The notes beneath the pieces are model-generated. The model was not told the DNA's origin, did no database searches, and was given only the letters and a program-made list of their open reading frames with translations. The position numbers were made by a program, and so were the translations under genes. Shown piece after piece: positions 42,172 to 50,047 of a stretch of DNA of 64,000 nucleotides (the stretch's first letter is position 1; the number at the start of each line of letters is the position of its first letter). The DNA lies in NCBI GenBank assembly GCA_964422725.1, contig CAYRCC010000002.1, forward strand, positions 1 to 64,000, in the 5' to 3' direction. The DNA comes from CAKSNH01 sp964422725 (GTDB taxonomy: Bacteria > Bacillota > Clostridia > UBA1381).

Positions 42172-42367
42172 TTCATCTTCTCCATATAAATTATCAAATT
42201 TCAAACCATAACATTCGTAATTGCATTAATATCATTCCAAACCAATACGTCCACTTCTTCTAAGTCGGCGTATTTTGCTTAACTTCTTTCGGCATAATTA
42301 CCGTTTTCCACTGAAAACACCGAACGATAGTGTCTTGATGCTAATCAACCATTTACCGCAAAAATAA

Positions 42368-43744
42368 TTATTTTTCCTCAACCAGCTTTTCTAAAATCTC
42401 GTCCATAAATTCATCTTTATGATTACAATCATTCACAAGCTCAATCATATTTTTCCCCAATCCCATATTTTCAAATCCGAAAGTTTCTATTGACCCTGTG
42501 ACCGAACCTGTTTCATATAATACTATTTTTTTGCAGTCGGCATTGCAAAGCAAATCGCAGAAACCACTTCTCACTCCGACAAAATATCCTGCCGTTTCCG
42601 CAAATTCAACACAGTCCTGAATTTCTATAAACGGTGCTGCGGTATTATCAAGCGGCGGTTCGCCCGGTCCGCCGCAATTTGTACATACCGTAAATCCCAT
42701 ATCTTGCAGTTTTTTAACAAAATAATTCCAATTTTCCTCTTGCAAGTCAATGCTGAAATGTCCCGCATAAGGTGAAACAAGTACTGTTTTGCCGGGTATT
42801 AAATCATACTTTTCAAATAATTCTCTGACATATTCGGTTCTTTTCGGAAAAGTCGGATATATAGGCTCCATTTTCTTTTCAAATTCAAATACGTAATCAA
42901 AAGTATCTCTAAAATTGATATTTGAATGTTCATACATTGTCACATAAAAATTACATTCACCATGATAAACTGCATTTCTAACATTAATTTTATCTCCCAT
43001 CGCTTTAAGCATAGTAAGCCAATTTATGTGTGCATCTTCAAACGTAATTAATTCGATATGCTTAAATCCTAAAGCCTCTGCCAAACGCTTAACGGAATTT
43101 TTGGTAACCACAAGCACGCAGTCACATTCAGCCACGCTCTTTACGCCCATTTTATGCGGTAATAAACATGCGAAAATATATAAATCACCAATACTTGTAG
43201 GGTGCATTAACCAAATAGGAATATGTCCGTATTTTTCGTCAATTTTGATATATGACTTGTATCCCTTTGAAATTAGCTTTCTGATATTTCTCCAGTTTTT
43301 ACCTTGAAATATTATGCCCTGTTTTGCCTTTTTAAGTTCGTTTCTTGTATTTCTTCTGCCACCGAAAAGAACAAAAAAGTCCTTATCTTTTTTTAATCCT
43401 AAACCTGATAATTGTATTTCAAATTCTTGCCAGCAGAAATTGTTAATCACCAAAATTACAATATCCTTTTCCTCGGCAAGACTCTCTACCGACTGTGATA
43501 TTATTCCTACTCGCGAAACATTTTGTTTTTGTTCATTGTTATCGGCAATAATACTTATGCTCAATCCCAATTTTTCAATAATTTCTCTGACTTCATAAGC
43601 ATTTCCCCATACTCCGACAATCGCAATCCTCTTATTTTCAAATACTTTTTTTTCTTTTAATTTTTTAATTTCAAAATATAAATTTTTAAAATATTCTTCT
43701 CTTCCTTTAAGCCATCTAATATCAAATTTCTTGTTTTTGTTCAT
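42368..43744 (-). CDS. Rossmann-domain/glycosyltransferase-9-like fusion protein (paralog)
   Basis: A 458-aa relative of the protein at 31290. N-terminal Rossmann-like domain at about 38-130 (RIAIVGVWGNAYEVREII, IIADNN), then a GT-B-like part with IPIWLMHPTSIGDLYIFACLLP, VLVSPYAGHF and GYFVGVRSGFCDLLCNADCKKIVLYE. The last motif matches GVRSGVCDVIKEAECKKTALYP in the other copy. Probable glycosyltransferase. Its start codon overlaps the previous stop by 1 nt. A 196-nt gap, unusual for this operon, follows it. Confidence 0.8.
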   Translation of the reverse strand: MNKNKKFDIRWLKGREEYFKNLYFEIKKLKEKKVFENKRIAIVGVWGNAYEVREIIEKLGLSISIIADNNEQKQNVSRVGIISQSVESLAEEKDIVILVINNFCWQEFEIQLSGLGLKKDKDFFVLFGGRRNTRNELKKAKQGIIFQGKNWRNIRKLISKGYKSYIKIDEKYGHIPIWLMHPTSIGDLYIFACLLPHKMGVKSVAECDCVLVVTKNSVKRLAEALGFKHIELITFEDAHINWLTMLKAMGDKINVRNAVYHGECNFYVTMYEHSNINFRDTFDYVFEFEKKMEPIYPTFPKRTEYVRELFEKYDLIPGKTVLVSPYAGHFSIDLQEENWNYFVKKLQDMGFTVCTNCGGPGEPPLDNTAAPFIEIQDCVEFAETAGYFVGVRSGFCDLLCNADCKKIVLYETGSVTGSIETFGFENMGLGKNMIELVNDCNHKDEFMDEILEKLVEEK

Positions 43745-44184
43745 TATTTTACTTTTCCAACCTCGCCCAATAAATAATTATACACTATTTTGTCCATGGT
43801 AATATTTTTCAAGCCAACAACTTGTTCTTTGACATATTTTGCATTCCCCGACAATGATACCTTAAATGACATAATTTTCAACATAGGCGACATTAATATA
43901 TAAGCGTAACGAGTAATGCTGTCTACTTCTTCAGCAGTCAACTCAATCGTTTGATACGGCAATTTTGTATACCCGTCAAAGCTTGGCAGTTTAAAACTTG
44001 AAATAATCGTAATAAAACTATACCTTTTTTCCAATACATACATATATTTCAAAATACAGTTTATTAACTCCTCATCGTTTTCGGGAAAAATCAGCACAAC
44101 CTCATTATCAACCTTTTTGATCAGACTTTCAAGCGTTTTTTTGCCTTTATTAATAATTTCAATACGCTCGTTAAATTCTTTCAT
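43744..44184 (-). CDS. Small protein of unknown function preceding the GT-like gene
   Basis: A 146-aa protein not recognised as a known family. Alpha/beta pattern with NEVVLIFPENDEELINCILKYM and FITIISSF; no signal peptide or membrane segment. The first half resembles part of the 99-aa protein at 32514. Both sit directly upstream of a Rossmann/GT9-like gene, so they look like two copies of one two-gene module. GAGGAA precedes the ATG. Confidence 0.78.
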   Translation of the reverse strand: MKEFNERIEIINKGKKTLESLIKKVDNEVVLIFPENDEELINCILKYMYVLEKRYSFITIISSFKLPSFDGYTKLPYQTIELTAEEVDSITRYAYILMSPMLKIMSFKVSLSGNAKYVKEQVVGLKNITMDKIVYNYLLGEVGKVK

Positions 44185-44204
44185 TCAAAATTCCTCTTTC
44201 TCAT

Positions 44205-44786
44205 TTATCCTTTCAAAACTTCACCGATATGACCACCCGGGTGATTTCTCTTAAACTGACCAATCTCCAATTTCATCTTATTTGCAACCATCATCGCCAG
44301 ACCCTGCAGCACAATCAAATTCATCGTGGTTGAATTATTCGGCATAATGTTCCACAAATCCCCCTCGTGAATTAAATCTATAACCAAGCTGTTAGGTATC
44401 TCTCTTGCCAGCGTGCTTTCTTTTTCAAATGTCAAAAGCCACATATCAACATTTCTTTCTTTAAGCAGCCGCGCAAGATACACCGACTCTGATGTTTCTC
44501 CGCTCTTGGTCAGAATTATTACCATATCACCGTCCTTGACAAGACCCATATCGCCGTGTACCGCCGAATTGGTATGCAGAAAATACGCATCAAGTCCCAT
44601 AGACACCATAGAACCCACAAATTTATCACAAATCGGAACGTTTTTTCCCAATCCCGAAACTATTATTTTATGCCCCGATTTAATAGTTGCCACTGCGTGT
44701 TCTACCATTTTTTCAAAAATATCTTCATCAACCGAATTTAACGAATGTGTTATTTCAGCCAACTGTTTTTCAAAATAACTTATCAT
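44205..44786 (-). CDS. KpsF/GutQ-type SIS isomerase (arabinose-5-phosphate isomerase)
   Basis: A 193-aa SIS-domain protein: IIVSGLGKNVPICDKF at the phosphosugar site, NSAVHGDMGLVKDGDMVIILTKSGETSE, and FKRNHPGGHIGEVLKG, the C-terminal signature of the KdsD/KpsF/GutQ group. These enzymes interconvert ribulose 5-phosphate and arabinose 5-phosphate, the KdsA substrate. Both CBS domains of full-length KdsD are absent, as in some shorter members. The ATG overlaps the upstream stop (ATGA). AGGAGGAAG-like ribosome site. Confidence 0.88.
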   Translation of the reverse strand: MISYFEKQLAEITHSLNSVDEDIFEKMVEHAVATIKSGHKIIVSGLGKNVPICDKFVGSMVSMGLDAYFLHTNSAVHGDMGLVKDGDMVIILTKSGETSESVYLARLLKERNVDMWLLTFEKESTLAREIPNSLVIDLIHEGDLWNIMPNNSTTMNLIVLQGLAMMVANKMKLEIGQFKRNHPGGHIGEVLKG

Positions 44787-46288
44787 AGTACTTCCTCCAA
44801 ATAATATAATCCATTATAAAATGCACCGCATATGCTGTCATAGTCCTGCCAAGCATATGTGGTAAGCGACAGCCATATTACGGCATGCAGCAGTTTTATT
44901 TCATTTGCATCTGTATCGGTCAACTCAAAAAAGTCTTTCTCCATATCTTCCCAATTATTTGACTCAATTTGGATATCTGCGCCGTTATCGGTTATTTCCA
45001 ATCGAAACTTTTTCAAATTGAACCTGTCATAATTTCCCACTACCGAGTAATAAAGCTTTGCCCAATCGTATCTTTCATCGCCGTACAATTCGGTAAAGCC
45101 AAAATATCCCCTCGGGTCTATCAATACAGGGTCACCGTTTTTTCTTATCATCAAATTTGAAAATGTACAATCACCATGTATAAAGCTGAAGCTTTCGCAT
45201 TTTAACTGTTCAAGTTTTTTCTCCAATTCAGATTTGTAATAAAAAACATTTCTGCACTTTCTGCCGTTCACCGTAACATACCGGTCGTTTGCAAACGGCA
45301 CCAAATCCCTTATTTTCGACAGTCTGTCCATGGTTTTGTTAAAATATGCCTCGTGCATACTAAACGTGTCCGCCGGAACGCTTTCCGAAGAGTGCAACAG
45401 CTTTAGTGCGTCAACTAATTTTCTTAAAACACCTTTTTTGGTTTCATAGTCAAGCTGACATTCATATATATTCTCGCCCTTAATATACTCCATTTTCAAT
45501 GGATTTGTATCGTATATCTTCGGCAATATACCTATATTTAGTTCCCTTGCCTTTTCATACCATACACACTCACGTTTTGCAAGTGTTCTGCCCTGCGAAT
45601 CCACAGGCTCTTTTATGAGTACATCTCCGTCAACGGTTATTCGGTTAAACGGCCGACACTTTTGTGTTGTCAGCTTTTCATATTCCTCAATAAGTCCAAA
45701 CTCTCTTGTACCGGCAAGCGAAATCGCCTTGTACTTCATACCTTGCTGCTGCATCCAGCGCACAAGTTCACCGCTTTGCGGTACATCTGCAATTTTGCTT
45801 TTATCGGAAAACAGGAAAAATCCGGCAACACCATGTTTGCACGATTTTTCCTCAACAAACTCGCCGTCGTAATAGCTCCATCTGCAAGGAAATGTAGTCG
45901 ATATTCCTATGTAATCGTTTTCTGCGCTGTATTCTCCGTCATACTCATTCGGCAGTTTAAAGTCAGCCGGAAGTATTAAGTCTGACCACACAAGCATAAA
46001 CGATTTATTCTCCGGAATCAAATCTATCGCTTGCTTTACTCCCGAACAAGTTCCCGTTCCGTCCGCATCCACTACCTGATACTTGACATCAGCAAAACAA
46101 CTTAAATATTCACGCAAAACTTCCTTTTTATAATCAGCTATTATTACAAATTTTTTGTCAGAATACTTCCTGAACAAATGAAATATCATAGGCAAATTTT
46201 CTATCGGTACAAGTGCCTTGGGTTTATTCTTGGTTAAATAGCCCAATCTTGTCCCTTTACCGCCCGCCTGCACCACTATATAATCCAT
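44783..46288 (-). CDS. Nucleotidyltransferase-phosphotransferase fusion (LicC/LicA-like plan)
   Basis: A 501-aa two-enzyme fusion. The N-terminal part (1-230) is a sugar-phosphate nucleotidyltransferase: QAGGKGTRLGYLTKNKPKALVPIENLPMI, WSDLI. The C-terminal part (about 235-490) is an aminoglycoside/choline-kinase-like phosphotransferase: IHGDCTFSNLMIRKNG (catalytic Asp) and LIDPRGYFGF (metal Asp). The plan is that of a kinase plus nucleotidyltransferase that phosphorylates and activates one small molecule, as LicA and LicC do with choline. The substrate is unknown. GGGAGAG precedes the ATG. Confidence 0.87.
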   Translation of the reverse strand: MDYIVVQAGGKGTRLGYLTKNKPKALVPIENLPMIFHLFRKYSDKKFVIIADYKKEVLREYLSCFADVKYQVVDADGTGTCSGVKQAIDLIPENKSFMLVWSDLILPADFKLPNEYDGEYSAENDYIGISTTFPCRWSYYDGEFVEEKSCKHGVAGFFLFSDKSKIADVPQSGELVRWMQQQGMKYKAISLAGTREFGLIEEYEKLTTQKCRPFNRITVDGDVLIKEPVDSQGRTLAKRECVWYEKARELNIGILPKIYDTNPLKMEYIKGENIYECQLDYETKKGVLRKLVDALKLLHSSESVPADTFSMHEAYFNKTMDRLSKIRDLVPFANDRYVTVNGRKCRNVFYYKSELEKKLEQLKCESFSFIHGDCTFSNLMIRKNGDPVLIDPRGYFGFTELYGDERYDWAKLYYSVVGNYDRFNLKKFRLEITDNGADIQIESNNWEDMEKDFFELTDTDANEIKLLHAVIWLSLTTYAWQDYDSICGAFYNGLYYLEEVL

Positions 46289-46293
46289 ATTTG

Positions 46294-47628
46294 TTACTCT
46301 CCCTCAATCATTTCAATGTTTTGTATCATAATCGGTTTGCCTGTATGCTTGTACAGCTCCATAACACTGCTCCAATCGCCGTAATACACATCGCTCAGCG
46401 TTATAGCTCTGTACAGCTCTGCCGTATCATCAAAAATGCCTGTTTTATCTTTTTTATATTCTTCAACAATATTTCTGTATTCCTCAAGCAGTGCCGGCCG
46501 CATAGACTCCAGCGTACTATCCAGCAACGGATGCGGACGCCACAGCAAAACCACGTCTTTATCCTTTTTAAATACCGAAATAACATTTTTGATTTTTCTT
46601 ATTACATCTTCTGTATTTCTAAGCATCGCAACTACCGTTGTATTATACAATATTACTTTTTTTCTGCTGCCGTCCGCTCTGACTATCAAACTGTCCCACT
46701 CCGACGGTATTTCAAAATCCTCAAGTTTTGAATTTTTCACCTTATCAAATTTCGGACTTCCGAGTGCTAAAAACTTTTTCTCAACATCACCAAACATACC
46801 GCGGCAATTATTTTTATTTTCAAATTTGCGAAATTCACTTATATATTTCTTTCGCACTTTTTCAGACTGTACAATAACCTTATCTGCATACATTGTCCCC
46901 GGAAGAACGCAAAAATGCTCCTCCAACTCATCGTTAATCGCAACAAAATACGGAATATATATCAATTCATCAGTATATTTTTTCAGTTCACTCGCGTAAA
47001 ATTTGGGGTGAATGCTTGTAACATAATTTTGGTCATCATAAGGATTATGTATGTAAATTATGTCAGGCCGTCTTTCTTCTATATTGTATTCTTTCCATGA
47101 CACTATCGGCACATCAGGCGGATACTCGTATCCTTCATAGTGCATTCTGAGCGGTTTACCGTCAGATCCTCGGTCAAAGTACGGTATCGGAACAACATAT
47201 GCATCGCAATTTTCATCTTCATTTGCTTTTTTCCACACACTTTCAAGGCTGTCCCACATAGAGGCTTTATACGGCAAAAACACAACTTCAAGCCGAGCTT
47301 TGATATCATTTTTAATGCTGTTTTCAGCCTGTATCATTTTTGAGTTCAAATTTTTATACGCCTTATCTGCCGTCATTCCCGTATCAATACCTTGATATAC
47401 CGAAAAAATCTCATCACAGTACTCCTCCAAACAGTGTACCGGCAAACAATTCTCACCCTCAAATTCCTCTATCATACCACCCATTTGCACTGCCGTATTC
47501 TGACATTCCGCAAGCATTGCACGCGCATTTTCAAATTCACTCTTTTTTATATGTCTTTTTATTGTATCATGCGCTTTATATAATGTACTGACTATTTCCA
47601 ATAAGCTTTGTTTCTGCGCTTTTCTCAT
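46294..47628 (-). CDS. CDP-glycerol glycerophosphotransferase-like protein
   Basis: A 444-aa protein. The N-terminal 110 residues are helical and probably coiled-coil. The rest resembles the TagB/TagF GT-B family: VVFLPYKASMWDSLESVWKKA, LLWRPHPLLDS, and the end motif SDVYYGDWSSVMELYKHTGKPIMIQN. These enzymes add polyol phosphates from CDP-alditols to teichoic-acid chains. With the TarI-like gene 25 nt upstream, a ribitol- or glycerol-phosphate substituent is likely. No membrane segment. Confidence 0.85.
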   Translation of the reverse strand: MRKAQKQSLLEIVSTLYKAHDTIKRHIKKSEFENARAMLAECQNTAVQMGGMIEEFEGENCLPVHCLEEYCDEIFSVYQGIDTGMTADKAYKNLNSKMIQAENSIKNDIKARLEVVFLPYKASMWDSLESVWKKANEDENCDAYVVPIPYFDRGSDGKPLRMHYEGYEYPPDVPIVSWKEYNIEERRPDIIYIHNPYDDQNYVTSIHPKFYASELKKYTDELIYIPYFVAINDELEEHFCVLPGTMYADKVIVQSEKVRKKYISEFRKFENKNNCRGMFGDVEKKFLALGSPKFDKVKNSKLEDFEIPSEWDSLIVRADGSRKKVILYNTTVVAMLRNTEDVIRKIKNVISVFKKDKDVVLLWRPHPLLDSTLESMRPALLEEYRNIVEEYKKDKTGIFDDTAELYRAITLSDVYYGDWSSVMELYKHTGKPIMIQNIEMIEGE

Positions 47629-47653
47629 ACCACATTCCTCTACTTACTTATGA

Positions 47654-48370
47654 TTAAATTCCAAAAACCTGCTGATTTTCTATTGCATCATACAACGCTC
47701 TGTAAATATAATAATCTGCCGGCTCTGTAATTTTTATATTATTTCTCGTGCTTTTCACAAGATGCATCGGCTCATTATATATATGACACAAATGCGATGA
47801 ATCTATTGTCTTTATCCCCTCATTCTGCGCCTTTTCATATAAATTGAATATTCTGCCGTAATAAAACGACTGCGGCGCTTTGGCAACAAACATCTGTTCC
47901 CTCGGCGGAACGTCAACAATAACCTCAGCATTATCCGACCGCACAACGCTCTCTCTTACTTTTTCCGACGTAATTGCATTTCCGAATTTTCTGACAGAGC
48001 TGATATTTTCCAAAATCAGTTCCTCGTTTATCAACGGTCTTACGCCGTCGTGAATAAGAACAATATCGTCATCACTCACAAATTTCTTCATTGCTACCAA
48101 ACCGTTATAAATAGAATCGTGTCCCGTTTCACCCCCTGGCACTATATCCACAACTTTTTGTATATCGTAGCGTTTTAAATATCCCCTCAATTCCGCTATC
48201 CAATTTTTAATGCAAATAACTACTATATTATCTACCTCAGCGCAATACTCAAAATGTTCTAAAGTATATATAATAATCGGTTTGCCGTGCATTTCCAAAA
48301 ACTGCTTAGGTCTGGACCTCGAATTCATTCTCGTCCCCGTACCGCCCGCAAATATCAACGCTGTTACCAT
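47654..48370 (-). CDS. TarI/IspD-like cytidylyltransferase (ribitol-5-phosphate type)
   Basis: Forms a CDP-alcohol from CTP and a polyol phosphate. The 238-aa protein has ALIFAGGTGTRMNSRSRPKQFLEMHGKPII, HDGVRPLI, APQSFYYGRI and ITEPADYYI, close to TarI in length and motifs. IspD is a relative, but the neighbouring CDP-glycerol transferase-like gene argues for a teichoic-acid role. No tarJ reductase gene is beside it. ATG 48370 follows AAGGGGC. Confidence 0.85.
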   Translation of the reverse strand: MVTALIFAGGTGTRMNSRSRPKQFLEMHGKPIIIYTLEHFEYCAEVDNIVVICIKNWIAELRGYLKRYDIQKVVDIVPGGETGHDSIYNGLVAMKKFVSDDDIVLIHDGVRPLINEELILENISSVRKFGNAITSEKVRESVVRSDNAEVIVDVPPREQMFVAKAPQSFYYGRIFNLYEKAQNEGIKTIDSSHLCHIYNEPMHLVKSTRNNIKITEPADYYIYRALYDAIENQQVFGI

Positions 48371-48397
48371 TATAACGCCCCTTATCAATTTTATCTG

Positions 48398-48778
48398 TTA
48401 TAATTTTTTATCTATAACAATCTCCCTTTTCACAAAACAATCTCGCTCACCGTCAATTGCCACTGCCATTTTCAAGCCGGACGGCTTGTTATCATTCATC
48501 AAAATCCTTTCGCCGTACGGCGCACCGTAAATAATATTGTTATATCTTATTGAATTATCAGCCAAAAATTTCTCCGTCATTTTACTGTATTCTTCTGTTC
48601 TTGACGTTAGAAATATAATCATATCGCTTTCCGGAATACTTTCAAGGAACTCTTTTGCACCGTTCAAAAGCGAATCCGACCCGTCAATTTTATATCCGTT
48701 GTGCTTTACTATTGTACCGTCCAAATCCAATATCCACGTATGCCCCAACGACGACAATACTAATTTTTCTTCTTTCAT
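48398..48778 (-). CDS. Small HAD-superfamily phosphatase-like protein
   Basis: A 126-aa HAD fold protein: motif I WILDLDGTIVKHNGY, motif II FLTSRTEEYSKM, conserved Lys in NDNKPSGLKMAVAID. It resembles the small capsule-locus HAD proteins and IIIC-like phosphatases. Its substrate is unknown, perhaps a sugar or polyol phosphate used by the operon. It is the first gene of the operon. ATG 48778 was chosen, 10 nt after AAGGA; GTG 48784 is possible. Confidence 0.85.
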   Translation of the reverse strand: MKEEKLVLSSLGHTWILDLDGTIVKHNGYKIDGSDSLLNGAKEFLESIPESDMIIFLTSRTEEYSKMTEKFLADNSIRYNNIIYGAPYGERILMNDNKPSGLKMAVAIDGERDCFVKREIVIDKKL

Positions 48779-48816
48779 AGCCACTCATTCCTTAAATCCC
48801 GTACCATTTACATTCA

Positions 48817-48857
48817 TCGGTCAAAGCCGAAAAATAACATATTTCGCCTTCAACCGA
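48817..48857 (-). promoter_or_regulatory. Leader hairpin of the glycan operon
   Basis: On the minus strand, TCGGTTGAAG pairs with CTTTGACCGA over 10 bp (two G-T pairs), and an inner CGAAA/TTTTCG pair extends it. It lies in the 157-nt leader, 39 nt before the first gene. It is not followed by a T run. It could influence mRNA stability or translation. Confidence 0.45.
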
Positions 48858-48941
48858 CTTTCTGTGCGGTACAAATGTCAACTATATTATTTTTCGTCAT
48901 TTTCGTCATTTTCTTTAGCATTTTATATAATATACATAAAT

Positions 48942-48970
48942 ATTGTATCACAAATTAGGCATAATGTGAA
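48942..48970 (-). promoter_or_regulatory. Promoter of the glycan operon
   Basis: On the minus strand, TTCACA (48970-48965), 17 bp, then TACAAT (48947-48942) with an extended TGA before it. It is the only good promoter found for the 18-kb operon. The remaining bases up to 49098 show an AACGATT/AATCGTT hairpin after the AraC gene. Confidence 0.7.
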
Positions 48971-49098
48971 GTTTTTTATAAAAATACACAATTATAGGCT
49001 GTAAACCTGTAACGATTTTGCCCGTCAATCGTTGTCCGCAAATGTTTCTCGGCAGTCCATACCGGCACACCGCATAGTTCTTACAGTGTGCTTTGGTA

Positions 49099-49902
49099 TC
49101 AACTATTGTTTTTCCTATACGCAATCGGTGCTGCACCGACTATTTCCTTAAATGCCGTAGAAAAATAATTGCTGTCATTAAAACCGCAGTCATACGCAAC
49201 GGTTTTGATTGATTTGTCGGTGTTGTCCAGCATATCCTTTGCGTGGTGTATTCGTATATTTGTCAAATATTCCTTAAAATGAATTCCCGTATTTTCGTAA
49301 AAGAGGGTTGAAAGATAATTCGGTGTCAGCTTGAATTTCTTTGAAATATCTTTTAAAGTTAAGGGACTATTGTAATTTTGATTGGCATATTTAATCAGAC
49401 GCTCGACCGTGGGATTTGTTATCTTATTGTCCGTAACGGCATAGCTGTCCATATTTCGTGCCAAATGTACAAGCATAATATTCAGATAATAAATTGAAAG
49501 CTTTTGCGAAAAAATATCATTCTTACCTTTTTCGGCTTTAAAGTTTTTAATCAGCGTATTTATAAATTTAGTATCTGTCGGAGCGTATACTCTGTGTGAG
49601 AACAGCCTGCCGATTTCGGGCATAATATCCGCATCAATCGCATTATCCGTAAAATTCCAAATGATTCGCTCGTATGTAGCGGCACTGTTGCGTGTTTTGT
49701 GGATTGCACCTTTTGGAATAATCGTTATATTCGAGGGTGCAACGGAATATACCTGATCCTTTATGAATAATTCAAGACTGCCCGAAATCAGATAAATCAT
49801 CTCATATCCCTCGTGAATGTGAAAAGCCGGTGCACCTAATATATTTGGTGCCGAATAATCGAAAGCAAAATCCTTGTGCATTTTATATTCCAACGCTTGC
49901 AT
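49099..49902 (-). CDS. AraC-family transcriptional regulator
   Basis: A 267-aa regulator with an N-terminal cupin sugar-sensing domain (about 15-100; HIHEGYEMIYLISGSLEL, IIPKGAIHKT) and two C-terminal AraC helix-turn-helix motifs (165-262; LTLKDISKKFKLTPNYLSTLF, SIKTVAYDCGFNDSNYFSTAFKEIVG). It is divergent from the GH105-PL11 operon, which it very likely controls in response to a pectin breakdown product. AAAGGAGGG precedes the ATG. Confidence 0.93.
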   Translation of the reverse strand: MQALEYKMHKDFAFDYSAPNILGAPAFHIHEGYEMIYLISGSLELFIKDQVYSVAPSNITIIPKGAIHKTRNSAATYERIIWNFTDNAIDADIMPEIGRLFSHRVYAPTDTKFINTLIKNFKAEKGKNDIFSQKLSIYYLNIMLVHLARNMDSYAVTDNKITNPTVERLIKYANQNYNSPLTLKDISKKFKLTPNYLSTLFYENTGIHFKEYLTNIRIHHAKDMLDNTDKSIKTVAYDCGFNDSNYFSTAFKEIVGAAPIAYRKNNS

Positions 49903-49982
49903 GGGCTGTCCCTCCTTTTAGATTATTATATATTATTATTGTAGTTTTTTCAAGATTTTCAGAATAAATTTTACTTTTTTAA

Positions 49983-50011
49983 ATGAAAAACTTAAAATAA
50001 CACTGTATAAT
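49983..50011 (+). promoter_or_regulatory. Probable promoter of the GH105-PL11 operon
   Basis: TATAAT at 50006-50011 with a weak -35 ATGAAA 17 bp upstream. A poor -35 is typical of AraC-activated promoters. The 145-bp divergent region is A+T-rich. Confidence 0.55.
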
Positions 50012-50047
50012 GTAATTAAATAAATCATACAAAGGCAGGGAAAAATT

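Noticed and set aside
47654..48370. IspD (isoprenoid pathway) assignment
   Set aside because: Length and motifs also fit TarI, and the neighbouring CDP-glycerol transferase-like gene supports the teichoic-acid role.
48948..49136. Small minus-strand frame downstream of the AraC gene
   Set aside because: It starts inside the AraC gene in another frame and lacks a ribosome site. The peptide matches nothing I recognise.
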